From Prevotellaceae bacterium KH2P17 (GTDB lineage: Bacteria > Bacteroidota > Bacteroidia > Bacteroidales > Bacteroidaceae): 64,000 bases of DNA. Positions 26,577 through 36,633 of this stretch are shown one piece after another. The notes beneath the pieces were generated by a model. It was not told the origin of the DNA, made no database searches, and saw only the letters and a list, made by a program, of their open reading frames with translations. The stretch is taken from NCBI GenBank assembly GCA_900199655.1, contig FZRE01000017.1, positions 1 through 64,000 of the forward strand. Direction: 5' to 3'. The position numbers and the translations under genes were made by a program. Each line of letters begins with the position of its first letter. Positions within the stretch are counted from its first letter, which is position 1.

Positions 26577-27811
26577 GATACGATACCATCATCATAGGAG
26601 GCGGACTGGCCGGTTTTACCTGCGGCATCAGGCTGGCCGAGGCCGGCCAGCGCGTACTCATAGCCGCTGCCGGCCAGAGCAGCCTGCATTATGCCTCGGG
26701 CAGCATCGGGCTGATGGGCTACAACGAGGGCGGAGAGGTTGCTCTCAACCCCTTTGAAGTCATGGCGCAGCTGCCTGCCTCGCACCCTTACGCCAAGGTT
26801 ACCGGCCACCGGCAGAAGGCTGCCGAGGCGCAGGAGCTGCTCTCGCGGGCGGATCTGAGCTTCGCGGGTGGCGGCGAGGGCAACCACTGCAGGCTCACTC
26901 CCATCGGCACCACCATGCCTGCATGGCTCACGCTCCAGGGACTGGCCACGGCCAACGCAGCCGGCGAAATGGCCTGGAAGCGCGCTGCCATCGTCAACAT
27001 CGAAGGATTTCTCGACTTTCCGGTCGACTTCTTCCGCCACCACTTAGAACAAGCCGGCGTGGCCACAACCAGCCATACCGTTACCACTCCCGAACTGGAG
27101 TACGCGCGCCGGAGCCCCTCGGAGATGCGGGCCACCAACATAGCCAAGGTTCTGGACGACGAGGAGAAGCTGCGCAAGGTGGCCGCAGAGCTGCGCAAGA
27201 TACCCACCGGAGCCGACGTCATGCTGCTGCCGGCCGTCATGGGCTTTGCCAATAGCGGCTGTGCCGACACGCTACGCGAGCTTACGGGCCGCAAGCTGGA
27301 GTTTGTGGTCAGCATGCCGCCCTCGGTGCCCGGGGTCATGATGCAGCAAAAGCTGCGCCGGCGGTTCTGCGCACTGGGCGGTACTTACCTCAACAACGAT
27401 GCCGTTACGGGCGGCGAGCTTGGCCCGCGGCTCGAAAACATCACCACCGAGCACCTGCAGGACACCCCGCTCAAGGCCGACAACTACGTGCTGGCAACGG
27501 GTTCGTTCATGAGTGGAGGACTCACATCCAACTACAGGCAGATACTGGAACCGGTCTTCGGGCTCGACGTTGACGCCCATCAGGCCCGCAACGACTGGCA
27601 GGCGGCAGGCGTATTCGACGCCCAGCCCTACATGACTTACGGGGTGAGAACCGACGAAAACCTGCATGTGCAGAAGGCCGGGCAAACCATCGGCAACCTC
27701 TATGCGGCCGGCGACGTGCTGAGCGGCAATGCCCCCACCCGGCAGGCCGACAAGGAGGGCGTTGACATGCTTACCGCCCTGCAGGCTGCACACAACATAT
27801 TAAGCGAATAA
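26573..27811 (+). CDS. glpB: Anaerobic glycerol-3-phosphate dehydrogenase subunit B
   Basis: A 412-residue flavoprotein starting MRYDTIIIGGGLAGFTCGIR, an FAD/FMN dinucleotide fold, with LPAVMGFANSG and the C-terminal GNLYAAGDVLSGNAPTRQAD block that closes the flavin site. GlpB links GlpA to the GlpC iron-sulfur subunit. It is translationally coupled to glpA by a 4-bp overlap, and glpC starts 4 bp after it. Length and motifs are normal. Confidence 0.94.
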   Translation: MRYDTIIIGGGLAGFTCGIRLAEAGQRVLIAAAGQSSLHYASGSIGLMGYNEGGEVALNPFEVMAQLPASHPYAKVTGHRQKAAEAQELLSRADLSFAGGGEGNHCRLTPIGTTMPAWLTLQGLATANAAGEMAWKRAAIVNIEGFLDFPVDFFRHHLEQAGVATTSHTVTTPELEYARRSPSEMRATNIAKVLDDEEKLRKVAAELRKIPTGADVMLLPAVMGFANSGCADTLRELTGRKLEFVVSMPPSVPGVMMQQKLRRRFCALGGTYLNNDAVTGGELGPRLENITTEHLQDTPLKADNYVLATGSFMSGGLTSNYRQILEPVFGLDVDAHQARNDWQAAGVFDAQPYMTYGVRTDENLHVQKAGQTIGNLYAAGDVLSGNAPTRQADKEGVDMLTALQAAHNILSE

Positions 27812-27815
27812 GAGC

Positions 27816-29069
27816 ATGGCAGAAGAAACACAGATAAAAAGCATCAGCCGCCACAACCTCGAGCAGTGCCTCAAGTGCAGCATCTGCACAGTGTACTGCC
27901 CCGTATCGGCAGTGGAACCGACATACCCGGGCCCCAAGCAGTCGGGCCCCGACCAGGAGCGCTACAGACTGAAAGATGCGAAGTTCTTCAGCGAGTCGCT
28001 GAAGATGTGCCTGAACTGCAAGCGCTGCGAAGTGGCCTGTCCGGAGGGCGTACGCATAGGAGACCTCATCCAGGCAGCCCGCATCGACTACAGCACTCAC
28101 ACGCCGGGGCTGCGCGACCGCATGCTGGCCAACACCGACTTCATGGGCACGCTGGCCAACAAAGTGGCCCCGCTCGTAAACTTCTCACTGGGACTGAAGC
28201 CTGCAAAGGCCGTGCTCCACACGGTCATGAAGATTGACAAGCACCGCACCTTCCCGGCCTACTCGGCGCAGAAGTTCGAGACCTGGTTCAACAAACACGC
28301 CCGCGAGAAGCAGCGGGAGTACAAGCGGTTCGTGAGTTTCTTCCACGGCTGCTACGTAAACTACAACTATCCGCAGTTAGGCAAGGACCTGGTAAAGATT
28401 ATGAATGCCTGCGGCTACGGCGTACACCTGCTGGAGAAGGAGAAGTGCTGCGGCGTGGCACTCATAGCCAACGGCCTCTCGGGGCAGGCCCGCAGACAGG
28501 GACTGAACAACATGAAAGCCATACGGAAATCCATTACTGCCAACGACGAGGCCGTAGTAACAACCAGTTCTACCTGCACCTTCACCATGCGCGACGAGTA
28601 CAAGGAGCTGCTCAACATCGAAAACAGCGACGTGCGCAGCCACATCACACTGGCCACGCGCTTCCTGTACCGCCTCATCGACGAAGGCAAGGTCAAGCTG
28701 GCATTCCGCCCCGACTACCACCTCAAGGTGGCCTACCACAGCGCCTGCCACATGGAACGCATGGGCTGGGTGGTGTACAGCACCGAACTGCTGAAGCTGA
28801 TACCGGGTATCGACTTCATGATGCTGGAGAGCCAGTGCTGCGGCATAGCCGGTACCTACGGCTTCAAGCGCGAGAACTACGAGCGCGCGCAGCAGATAGG
28901 CGAAGGCCTCTTCAGGCAAATCAAGGAGGTGGCACCCGACTGTGTGGCCACCGACTGCGAGACCTGCAAATGGCAGATAGAGATGTCGACGGGCGTACCC
29001 GTGATGAACCCCATCAGCATTCTGGCCGATGCACTCGACGTGGAGCAAACGCGGAAGCTGAACAGTTAA
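27816..29069 (+). CDS. glpC: Anaerobic glycerol-3-phosphate dehydrogenase subunit C
   Basis: A 417-residue iron-sulfur subunit. Two 4Fe-4S motifs lie near the N-terminus (CLKCSICTVYCP about residues 17-28, and CLNCKRCEVACPEG about 66-79). Two CCG domains follow (EKCCGVAL and SQCCGIAG), as in heterodisulfide-reductase-like subunits. It anchors GlpAB and passes electrons to menaquinone, with fumarate or similar as the likely final acceptor. It is the last gene of glpABC; a new -7 element appears before the transporter gene. Confidence 0.94.
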   Translation: MAEETQIKSISRHNLEQCLKCSICTVYCPVSAVEPTYPGPKQSGPDQERYRLKDAKFFSESLKMCLNCKRCEVACPEGVRIGDLIQAARIDYSTHTPGLRDRMLANTDFMGTLANKVAPLVNFSLGLKPAKAVLHTVMKIDKHRTFPAYSAQKFETWFNKHAREKQREYKRFVSFFHGCYVNYNYPQLGKDLVKIMNACGYGVHLLEKEKCCGVALIANGLSGQARRQGLNNMKAIRKSITANDEAVVTTSSTCTFTMRDEYKELLNIENSDVRSHITLATRFLYRLIDEGKVKLAFRPDYHLKVAYHSACHMERMGWVVYSTELLKLIPGIDFMMLESQCCGIAGTYGFKRENYERAQQIGEGLFRQIKEVAPDCVATDCETCKWQIEMSTGVPVMNPISILADALDVEQTRKLNS

Positions 29070-29152
29070 ATCTTTGTGACCCGACGCGGACAAACCTCTC
29101 CGCGTTGCACGAAAAACCCGGCGCGCGGCATGCAACCAAGCAATAAATTCGT

Positions 29153-29160
29153 TAACTTTG
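29153..29160 (+). promoter_or_regulatory. -7 element of the first transporter gene
   Basis: TAACTTTG matches TAnnTTTG and lies 27 bp upstream of the start at 29188, so the transporter genes may be expressed separately from glpABC as well as by read-through. Confidence 0.5.
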
Positions 29161-29187
29161 TAACAGATATTAAAAAATACCAAGAAA

Positions 29188-30573
29188 ATGTGGAACTTCT
29201 TAGCACCACCGGCCTATAGAGCCGAGCAGTCGGGGCCTGAAGCCGACGCCAGATACAAGAAACTGCGCTGGCAGGTGTTCTTGGGCATCTTCATCGGCTA
29301 CGCCGGTTTCTATATCGTAAGGAAGAACTTCTCCATGGCCATCCCCATGCTGGCACCTTTCGGGTTCGAGAAGGGCGAGCTGGGCGTGGTGCTGTCGATG
29401 AATGCCGTAGCCTACGGGTTCTCCAAATTCATCATGGCCAGCGTCTCCGACCGCAGCAATGCGCGCCGCTTCCTGCCGCTGGGACTGTGCCTCGCAGCCC
29501 TGTCAATGATGTTCATGATCGTGCCGATACAGTGTATAGGCCCGGAGCACAAGACGTGGGCCATCGTTCTCATGGCCGTCCTGAACTTTCTCGTGGGCTG
29601 GTTCAACGGCATGGGGTGGCCTCCCTGCGGGCGCGTAATGACCCACTGGTTCTCCATCAAGGAACGAGGCACGTGGATGTCGGTATGGAACTGCGCCCAC
29701 AACGTGGGCGGCGCACTGGTTGGCCCCATGGCAGTATATGGCGCAACGTGGTTCGGCGCCTGGTTCTACGGAGCCGACGAGCAGCGCTACTTCCTCATCG
29801 GAACCTATCTGTTCCCGGCCTGCGTGGCGCTGCTTATCGCCGTGATAGCCTACTGCCTCATACGCGACACGCCACAATCATGCGGCTTGCCGGCGGTCGA
29901 AAAATGGAGAGGCGACTACGCCAAGACCTACAGCGAGAAGGCGGAAGAGGTACTCTCGACGCGCGAAATATTCAAAACGGTACTTTCAAACAGGTTTCTG
30001 TGGTACATCGCCATTGCCAACGCCTTTGTGTATATGGTTAGATATGGCTGCCTGGACTGGGCACCTACCATCCTGACCGAGCAGGGCATCGACATCAAGA
30101 ACGCCGGCTGGGCCTACTTTGCCTACGAGATAGCCGCCATACCTGGAACCATTATCTGCGGCTGGCTGTCCGATCACGTGTTCAACGGGCGGCGGGCAGT
30201 ACCCACCATCATCTTCATGGCCATCGTAGCTGTGTGCATCGTGGTGTACTGGCAGAACTTCGACAACATCCACATCGTGCTGTTCTGCCTCATAGCCATC
30301 GGCTTCTTCATCTACGGACCGGTCATGCTCATTGGCGTGCAGGCCCTGGATTTGGCTCCCAAGAACGCTGCCGGAACGGCTGCCGGGCTGACAGGCTTCA
30401 TGGGTTACGTGTTGGGCACGGCCCTGCTGGCTAATGTAGTGATAGGCTACGTGGCCGAAGCTGCGGGATGGAACTGGACCTTCATCCTGCTCATAGGCGC
30501 CTGCCTGCTGGCCATTCTCTTCATGGCACTGACCTACAAAGAAGAACAATACTTGATTAAAAACAAGAAATAA
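29188..30573 (+). CDS. glpT: Glycerol-3-phosphate transporter (OPA family MFS)
   Basis: A 461-residue, 12-helix major facilitator. The OPA-family signature FYIVRKNFSMAIPML lies in helix 1, and MGWPPCGRVMTHWFSIKERG in helices 4-5 is the conserved organophosphate:phosphate antiporter block, with Arg residues for phosphate binding. Its place directly after glpABC supports glycerol-3-phosphate as substrate, exchanged for inorganic phosphate at the inner membrane. It is followed after 14 bp by a second, divergent family member. Confidence 0.88.
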   Translation: MWNFLAPPAYRAEQSGPEADARYKKLRWQVFLGIFIGYAGFYIVRKNFSMAIPMLAPFGFEKGELGVVLSMNAVAYGFSKFIMASVSDRSNARRFLPLGLCLAALSMMFMIVPIQCIGPEHKTWAIVLMAVLNFLVGWFNGMGWPPCGRVMTHWFSIKERGTWMSVWNCAHNVGGALVGPMAVYGATWFGAWFYGADEQRYFLIGTYLFPACVALLIAVIAYCLIRDTPQSCGLPAVEKWRGDYAKTYSEKAEEVLSTREIFKTVLSNRFLWYIAIANAFVYMVRYGCLDWAPTILTEQGIDIKNAGWAYFAYEIAAIPGTIICGWLSDHVFNGRRAVPTIIFMAIVAVCIVVYWQNFDNIHIVLFCLIAIGFFIYGPVMLIGVQALDLAPKNAAGTAAGLTGFMGYVLGTALLANVVIGYVAEAAGWNWTFILLIGACLLAILFMALTYKEEQYLIKNKK

Positions 30574-30587
30574 GCATCTAAAGCATC

Positions 30588-32075
30588 ATGGAAAAGAACG
30601 ACGTCTACAGTCCGCTGGGCTCACAACGAAAGGCTTTCATGTCATGGCAGGCGAGAACCATCATCGTTACCATGATAGGTTACGCCATCTTCTACTTTGT
30701 AAGGAAGAACTTCTCGCTGGCCATGCCGGGCCTTACAGCCGAATACGGCATTACCAACAAGAGCTTCGGCTGGATTATCTTCATAGGCTCGCTGGTCTAC
30801 GGTTTCTCCAGATTCATCAACGGTTACGTGGTAGATAAAGTCAGGGGGCGCATTGTGATGGCCATAGGCTTGCTGCTCTGTGCCGTTGCCAACTTTGCAT
30901 TTGGCTTCGGAGTCAACCTTAGCGCCTTGATAACAGGTAGCGACAGCGGCCCCGACTTCACCAGTACGCTCATCCTCGTGATGGGCATCACCATCATCTT
31001 TAACCAATACTGCCAGGGCATGGGCTATCCTCCCTGCGCCCGCATCCTGCCTCATTGGATTCATCCCAGTGAGTTGGCAACCAAAATGTCGGTATGGAAC
31101 ACGTCGCACTCCATAGGAGCAGCGCTGGCGGTCATCGTCTGCGGCTACATCATGGGGTCGTTAGGCACCAACATGAGCGCCGATGCAGCCGTGGTGGAGC
31201 GCATTACCGCCAACCTTACCAGCAACGACGTGGCCAATGCCACCACCCAGGCACTGGCCTATGCCGGCCATGTGGGCGCCTGGAAGTGGTGCTTCTGGCT
31301 GCCGGCATGCCTGGCCGTGGCCGGTGCGGTGTTTATTTTCATCGGACTGCGCGATGAACCCAAGGACGCCGGACTGCCCGACCTGCCCGACACTTCATTG
31401 GGTGGCTACTCTTCGAACATGAGTAAAAAGGCCCGGAAGAAGTTCGAAAGCGTCATGGTATGGAAGAACCGCTGGGTGTGGACATTCTGTATAGCCAACA
31501 TGTTCGTGTATGTAGTCCGCATGGGTGTGCTCGACTGGGGCCCGAAGTTCCTCACCGAGAGCCGTGGTATGCAGATATCAGAAGCCGGATGGACAGTAGC
31601 AGCCTTCGAGATAGCCGGAATAGTGGGAACGCTCTTTGCCGGCTGGGCTACTGATCATATCTTCCATGGCAAAGGACACAGAATGTGTGTGATGTGTATG
31701 CTGGGTGCCGCCATCTTCATGACTATCTTCCGGTTCCTGCCCTCGAGTGCAGGCATCACGCTGACGGCCTCCGTCCTCGTTGGTGCAGGCTTCTGCATCT
31801 ACGGCCCGCAGGCACTTATAGGCATCGAGCTGGGCAACCAGGCAACCAAAGAAGCATCCGCCCGAGCCAACGGAATCTCCGGAATACTGGGCTATGTGGG
31901 CTCGGGTTTCTCCGGTCTGCTGGTGGGTTACGTGGCCGATATCTACGGATGGACCAAGGTGTTTGAAACTATCATCGTTGTAGCCATTATCGGTATGTTC
32001 GTTCTGATCTCCATGTGGAAAGCTCCGCGCGACGGATACGAGCGCAGCCAGGCCATCAAGTACGACGAAGAATAA
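30588..32075 (+). CDS. Second OPA-family organophosphate transporter
   Basis: A 495-residue paralogue of the preceding transporter. FYFVRKNFSLAMPGL and QGMGYPPCARILPHWIHPSE are the same family blocks. It differs by two longer loops: an insertion around residues 120-130 between helices 3 and 4, and about 30 extra residues (MSADAAVVERITAN region) before helix 6. The pair may divide labour between glycerol-3-phosphate and another organophosphate such as a glycerophosphodiester, or one may act as a sensor as UhpC does. The sequence alone does not decide. The HAD phosphatase gene starts 14 bp after it. Confidence 0.8.
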   Translation: MEKNDVYSPLGSQRKAFMSWQARTIIVTMIGYAIFYFVRKNFSLAMPGLTAEYGITNKSFGWIIFIGSLVYGFSRFINGYVVDKVRGRIVMAIGLLLCAVANFAFGFGVNLSALITGSDSGPDFTSTLILVMGITIIFNQYCQGMGYPPCARILPHWIHPSELATKMSVWNTSHSIGAALAVIVCGYIMGSLGTNMSADAAVVERITANLTSNDVANATTQALAYAGHVGAWKWCFWLPACLAVAGAVFIFIGLRDEPKDAGLPDLPDTSLGGYSSNMSKKARKKFESVMVWKNRWVWTFCIANMFVYVVRMGVLDWGPKFLTESRGMQISEAGWTVAAFEIAGIVGTLFAGWATDHIFHGKGHRMCVMCMLGAAIFMTIFRFLPSSAGITLTASVLVGAGFCIYGPQALIGIELGNQATKEASARANGISGILGYVGSGFSGLLVGYVADIYGWTKVFETIIVVAIIGMFVLISMWKAPRDGYERSQAIKYDEE

Positions 32076-32089
32076 AACCATTCAGCGCT

Positions 32090-32959
32090 ATGACTACAAT
32101 CGACAAGTACATCAGTCCGCTATCAGAAAGGGAGCTGCTGCAGGCCTGCGCCAAGATAAAACACGTGGCGCTGGACATGGATGGAACCATTTACCTAGGC
32201 AATACGTTGTTTCCTTACACGCAGAACTTTCTCAGGACGCTGCACGATAACGGCATTTCCTACTCCTTCCTGACCAATAATCCCACCAAGAGCAGCAAGG
32301 ACTACCTCTTGAAACTGCAGCAGCTGGGCATCAAGGCGACAGAAGAGCAGATGTACACCTCATCCATCGCCACCATTGATTACATCCACCAGCATCATCC
32401 GCAGGCCAAGCGCATCTTCGCCTTGGGCACACCAAGCATGCAGCAGGAATTCATGAAGGCCGGGTTCGAACTGGCAGAAGACTCTCCGACCGACCGACCT
32501 GACCTGCTCGTCGTGGCTTTCGACATGACGCTTACATACGCTCGCCTCTGCCGGGCAGCATGGTGGGCCTCAAAGGCCGATATTCCCTACATTGCCACCA
32601 ACCCCGACTGGGTATGCCCCACCGACCAGGAAACCATCCTGGTTGACTGCGGCTCCATCTGCAAAGCCATTGAGGGAGCCACCAAAAGGCAGCCCGACAT
32701 TGTCATCGGCAAGCCCAATCCCAACATGCTTTACTGCATACGAGACAAATACGGGCTGCAGTCGGATGAGATAGCCATGTGCGGCGACCGCATCTACACC
32801 GACGTGGCAACCGCCCAGAACGCCGGTTCGTTAGGCGTACTCGTGCTCTCCGGCGAAACCACTCTGCAGCAATCGCTCACCTACGAGCGGCAACCTGACA
32901 TCACGGCCCGCAGCATTGCCGAATTCGGAGCATTGCTCGAAGCCTCGCGAAAGCCTTAA
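32090..32959 (+). CDS. HAD-family phosphatase, NagD/PGP type (subclass IIA)
   Basis: A 289-residue HAD hydrolase. Motif I is ALDMDGTIYLGN (Asp29 nucleophile, Asp31 acid), motif II SFLTNN, motif III Lys in IVIGKPNPNM and motif IV MCGDRIYTDVATA. The C2-type cap lies between motifs II and III. Family members dephosphorylate small phosphoesters, and eukaryotic relatives act on glycerol-3-phosphate or phosphoglycolate. The position after two glycerol-phosphate-type transporters makes glycerol-3-phosphate or dihydroxyacetone phosphate plausible substrates, by inference. The ATG at 32090 gives the family N-terminus; an earlier in-frame ATG overlaps the transporter gene. Confidence 0.85.
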   Translation: MTTIDKYISPLSERELLQACAKIKHVALDMDGTIYLGNTLFPYTQNFLRTLHDNGISYSFLTNNPTKSSKDYLLKLQQLGIKATEEQMYTSSIATIDYIHQHHPQAKRIFALGTPSMQQEFMKAGFELAEDSPTDRPDLLVVAFDMTLTYARLCRAAWWASKADIPYIATNPDWVCPTDQETILVDCGSICKAIEGATKRQPDIVIGKPNPNMLYCIRDKYGLQSDEIAMCGDRIYTDVATAQNAGSLGVLVLSGETTLQQSLTYERQPDITARSIAEFGALLEASRKP

Positions 32960-32994
32960 AACAACCGTTTGGAACCGTTAAAACCTTTAGTCTG

Positions 32995-35244
32995 ATGAGG
33001 AAGAAAAGCCTACTGCTACTGATTGGCGCATTCATCGTGCAGCTTGCCTTTGCCGCCACACCGCAGCAAAATCCGCTGGTGTGGGGCAACAACCGCATGA
33101 CGATTGTCACCCCTACGCTGCTCCGCCTGGAATATGCAAGGAACGGAAAGTTCATTGATGCGCCCACGCTTTTTGCCTCCGAGCGCAACAACAGGCTGCC
33201 GGCCGACCAGTTTACGGTCAGGGATTTAGGCGACGACTGCTACGAAATAACGACCTCGGCACTGCGAATATGGTTCAAACACGACGGCTATCCCTTCTCA
33301 ACCAGCAACCTGGCAGTCTACTACAAGCGCGATGGCAAGGAGCAGAAGTTCACCAACCGCTTCATCCTGAAGAACAACTTAGGCGGACCGGTGGAAACTC
33401 TGGACCGCGTGACCCACGAAATTCCCATGAACGACGGCATCCTGAGCCGCGACGGATGGTACATGATTGACGACGCACGAGCCGACCTCGTGGTCGACGG
33501 CTGGCTCAAACCACGCGACACGAGTAACAACCTGCAGGACGAATACTGCTTCATCTACGGCAACGACTACAAGGCCGCACTGGCCAGCCTGGGCGCCATC
33601 AGCGGCAAGGTGCCCATGACGCGCAAGTACATACACGGCGTGTGGTACTGCCGCTACTGGGATTACACCTCGGAAGAGTTCCTCAATATCATCAAGGGTT
33701 ACGACGATCACGACTTCCCACTCGACAACATAGTCTTCGACATGGGCTGGCATACCAACGACGCAACAGTTGGCACGGGGCACAACGGCCACAAGGAGTG
33801 GACCGGCTACACCTGGAACACGCAGCTCATTCCCAACCCCAAGGCACTCATCGACTCCATTCACCGCCAGGGCATCACCGTATCATTGAACGACCACCCG
33901 CACGACGGCCTCCGTCCTCACGAGCAGCAGTACGCTGCCTTCATGCAGGCAATGGGCGCGAAAGCCGACAGGCCGCTGCTCTTCGACCCCTCCAGCCGTA
34001 CATACATGACCAACTTCTTCGACTACGCCCACCGTCCGTCGGAGCAGATGGGTGTAGATTTCTGGTGGCTCGACTGGCAGCAGAACTACCTCTACCCCTA
34101 TGTGCCGGGCACGAACACCACTACCCTGGCCTGGCTCAATGAACTCTACTACCGCAACTCGCAGCAAAACAACAGGCGAGGTTGCAACTATTCGCGCTGG
34201 GCAGGCTTCGGCGACCACAAGCACCCCATCCAGTTCTCCGGCGATGCACAGTCAAACTGGGAGATGCTGGCCTTCGAGGTAAAGCTCACTGCATGCAGCG
34301 GAAACGGCGGCTGCTACTATTGGGCACACGACATCGGCGGTTTCCGCGGCGACCCCGACCCCGAGCTCACGGCCCGCTGGACCCAGTTCTGCGCCCTCTC
34401 GGCAGCGTTACGCGTCCACTCTACCAAGGACCCACGGCTCGACCGCAGGCCCTGGCTGGGCTCGGAAGCCATGACGCAGGCCCTGCGCAAGGTCTACCAC
34501 CTGCGCTCACAGCTTATACCTTATATATATAGTAGCGTATGGCAGACCCACACTACCATGATACCGCTCAACCGATGTCTGTTTATAGACTACGGAAACC
34601 AGAAGGAATCCTTCCGTAACCCGCAGGAGTTCCTCTTCGGAGACCTCATTCTCGCCGCCCCCATCACCACACCCGGCAAGGGTGCCGACATGGAGGCATC
34701 GCAGAAGGTGTGGTTCCCCGAGGGCGAAGTGTGGTACGATTACTTTACCCACGAAGCCTGCAACGGCGGCCAGACCCGCAACGTAACCAAGCCGATAGAC
34801 GAGTTCCCGATGTACGTCAAGGGCGGCTGGCTGCTGCCCATGCAGCCTTATATCAGGCGACCCACCACGGCTCCGCTCTCGTGTCTTGTGCTTCGGGCTT
34901 ATCCCGCAGGCCGCGATGTAACCAATACCTTCAGCCTCTACGAGGACGACGGCATCTCTCTCGACTACGAGCGGGGGCAAAATGCCACCACTGCCCTGGT
35001 CTACAACCAGCAGGACAGCCACGTAACCATCACCGTGCAGCCTGCCAAAGGCTCCTACCAGGGGCAGCTCTCGCGGCGCTCGTACCAACTCCAGCTCCCC
35101 GCCTGCGGCCGGCTGCAGAAGGCAAAGGTAAACGGCCGCACTGTGAAGCCCGTGTTCGATGAGAGCCTGCAGTGCTACACCATCGCCGTGCCCGAGCGCA
35201 GCGTAAGGGAAGCAGTACGCGTAGAATACGAGCTGAACAGATAA
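32995..35244 (+). CDS. Secreted glycoside hydrolase family 31 enzyme
   Basis: A 749-residue protein with a signal peptide (LLLLIGAFIVQLAFA, cleavage about residue 21). The N-terminal beta domain of GH31 is followed by the (beta/alpha)8 barrel. The nucleophile is Asp360 in VDFWWLDWQQ, and the proton donor is probably Asp446 in YYWAHDIGGF. A C-terminal beta domain completes the GH31 plan. The WWLDWQQ form differs from the common WxDMNE motif, so the exact alpha-glycoside is uncertain; alpha-glucosyl or alpha-galactosyl are possible. It lies between glp genes and a Sus-like locus, where it could trim sugars from a phosphorylated glycan. Confidence 0.88.
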   Translation: MRKKSLLLLIGAFIVQLAFAATPQQNPLVWGNNRMTIVTPTLLRLEYARNGKFIDAPTLFASERNNRLPADQFTVRDLGDDCYEITTSALRIWFKHDGYPFSTSNLAVYYKRDGKEQKFTNRFILKNNLGGPVETLDRVTHEIPMNDGILSRDGWYMIDDARADLVVDGWLKPRDTSNNLQDEYCFIYGNDYKAALASLGAISGKVPMTRKYIHGVWYCRYWDYTSEEFLNIIKGYDDHDFPLDNIVFDMGWHTNDATVGTGHNGHKEWTGYTWNTQLIPNPKALIDSIHRQGITVSLNDHPHDGLRPHEQQYAAFMQAMGAKADRPLLFDPSSRTYMTNFFDYAHRPSEQMGVDFWWLDWQQNYLYPYVPGTNTTTLAWLNELYYRNSQQNNRRGCNYSRWAGFGDHKHPIQFSGDAQSNWEMLAFEVKLTACSGNGGCYYWAHDIGGFRGDPDPELTARWTQFCALSAALRVHSTKDPRLDRRPWLGSEAMTQALRKVYHLRSQLIPYIYSSVWQTHTTMIPLNRCLFIDYGNQKESFRNPQEFLFGDLILAAPITTPGKGADMEASQKVWFPEGEVWYDYFTHEACNGGQTRNVTKPIDEFPMYVKGGWLLPMQPYIRRPTTAPLSCLVLRAYPAGRDVTNTFSLYEDDGISLDYERGQNATTALVYNQQDSHVTITVQPAKGSYQGQLSRRSYQLQLPACGRLQKAKVNGRTVKPVFDESLQCYTIAVPERSVREAVRVEYELNR

Positions 35245-35386
35245 AAAACCTTGCCGGAACATCAGAACAACCTAACCATAAAAACCAAAGCTTATGTAAA
35301 AAACCAAAATCTTATCTCTTTCTGCTGCCTTACAGAGGCAGAAGATTCATGTAATTCTATCAATAACCTAATTTAAAACAAAAGAC

Positions 35387-36589
35387 ATGAAAACCTTGTT
35401 TTATTCCTTATTGGCCATGATGACCTTTTCAACAGGAACAGCCAAGGCCGGTGACAGCATCGCCGCCAGTGACAGAAATCTGTCTCCGCTTATGGAGCCA
35501 GCTGCCATTCAAGCGAGCGAACCCCAAGCAGCTGTGGCCGGACAGACACAAGCCGAAGAACCCAGCGGCTGGCAAAAAGTGCTTGACAAGCTGCCCAAGA
35601 TTTCCGGCTACCTGCAAACAGGCTACCAGTACAACAGCCTGGGCAAGCACTCCTCTTCTTTCCAGGCCAAGCGCCTGCGCCTGATTGCAGACGGCAACGT
35701 GAGCAAGAACGTTTCCTTCCGCCTGCAGATTGAAGCCTTTAACGGCATTGCCGGAACCACCAACGGCCGAGGACAGAAGAACCTGCAGGTTATGGACGCC
35801 TTTGCCACGATGAAAATCAGCGATGCCGTGAAGGTAAGAGCCGGACAGTTTTACCTGCCCTTGGGCTATGAAAATTATGACATCTCGCCCGCAACACTGG
35901 AGACAGTAGACTTCTCCGATATCTGTTACCGCATGGTTTGTCGAAACCCCATCGCTTATGATTGGGTTGACTACGGGCGCGACTTAGGTGTCATGATTTT
36001 CGGAGACGTTGCACCTTCCTCCGAAGGCTTCAATTACCTGTCTTACAACTTCTCAGTAACCAACGGTTCGCTGCCTTCCAAGGACGACAACAACAAGTCC
36101 AAGGATTTGGTTGCAGCCCTCACATTCCGCCCTATCAAGAACCTAAGCATCAAAGGAGCATTCAACTGGGGCCAGTATGCCGGTACAGTAGGCACCCAGA
36201 CCTACGAGAACCAGGACATGACACGTTACGTGCTGGGTGCTTGGTACAACCAGCCGGCGGGTCTCGACCTGCGTGCAGAGTACGGCCACATGGTTTCGAG
36301 CCACGGCGGACAGAGCATTATCAAGGAAGACGGCTTCTATGCACTGGCCGCCTACCACTTCGGTCCATGGATGCCCATGGTAAGATACGCCATGTACCGC
36401 GACAAGGTGAACAAGTCCACACTCAACAACTACGACTCCGTGCTCTTCGGTCTCACCTACCACCTGAACAAGAACCTGAAGTTCCAGGCCAACTACATTC
36501 TGACCATGTACACCGATGAGGCCAAAGTGACCAACAACGACAAGGGCAGCTCCAGCAAGTTGCAGGTGATGGGAATCTACTGTTTCTAA
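35387..36589 (+). CDS. Phosphate-selective porin O/P family protein
   Basis: A 400-residue outer-membrane barrel. A signal peptide (MKTLFYSLLAMMTFSTGTAKA) precedes a linker and then GYLQTGYQYNSLG, VRAGQFYLPLGYEN and many alternating strands, ending in VMGIYCF with a terminal Phe. This is the OprP/OprO-like plan. Such porins pass phosphate or other anions and are often induced under phosphate limitation. Here it would supply anionic products such as phosphate or glycerol-3-phosphate to the periplasm. It begins about 140 bp after the GH31 gene. Confidence 0.85.
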   Translation: MKTLFYSLLAMMTFSTGTAKAGDSIAASDRNLSPLMEPAAIQASEPQAAVAGQTQAEEPSGWQKVLDKLPKISGYLQTGYQYNSLGKHSSSFQAKRLRLIADGNVSKNVSFRLQIEAFNGIAGTTNGRGQKNLQVMDAFATMKISDAVKVRAGQFYLPLGYENYDISPATLETVDFSDICYRMVCRNPIAYDWVDYGRDLGVMIFGDVAPSSEGFNYLSYNFSVTNGSLPSKDDNNKSKDLVAALTFRPIKNLSIKGAFNWGQYAGTVGTQTYENQDMTRYVLGAWYNQPAGLDLRAEYGHMVSSHGGQSIIKEDGFYALAAYHFGPWMPMVRYAMYRDKVNKSTLNNYDSVLFGLTYHLNKNLKFQANYILTMYTDEAKVTNNDKGSSSKLQVMGIYCF

Positions 36590-36633
36590 CCTGCCAACAG
36601 CCATCAAAATCAATTTCTAAACATCCAGTCATT

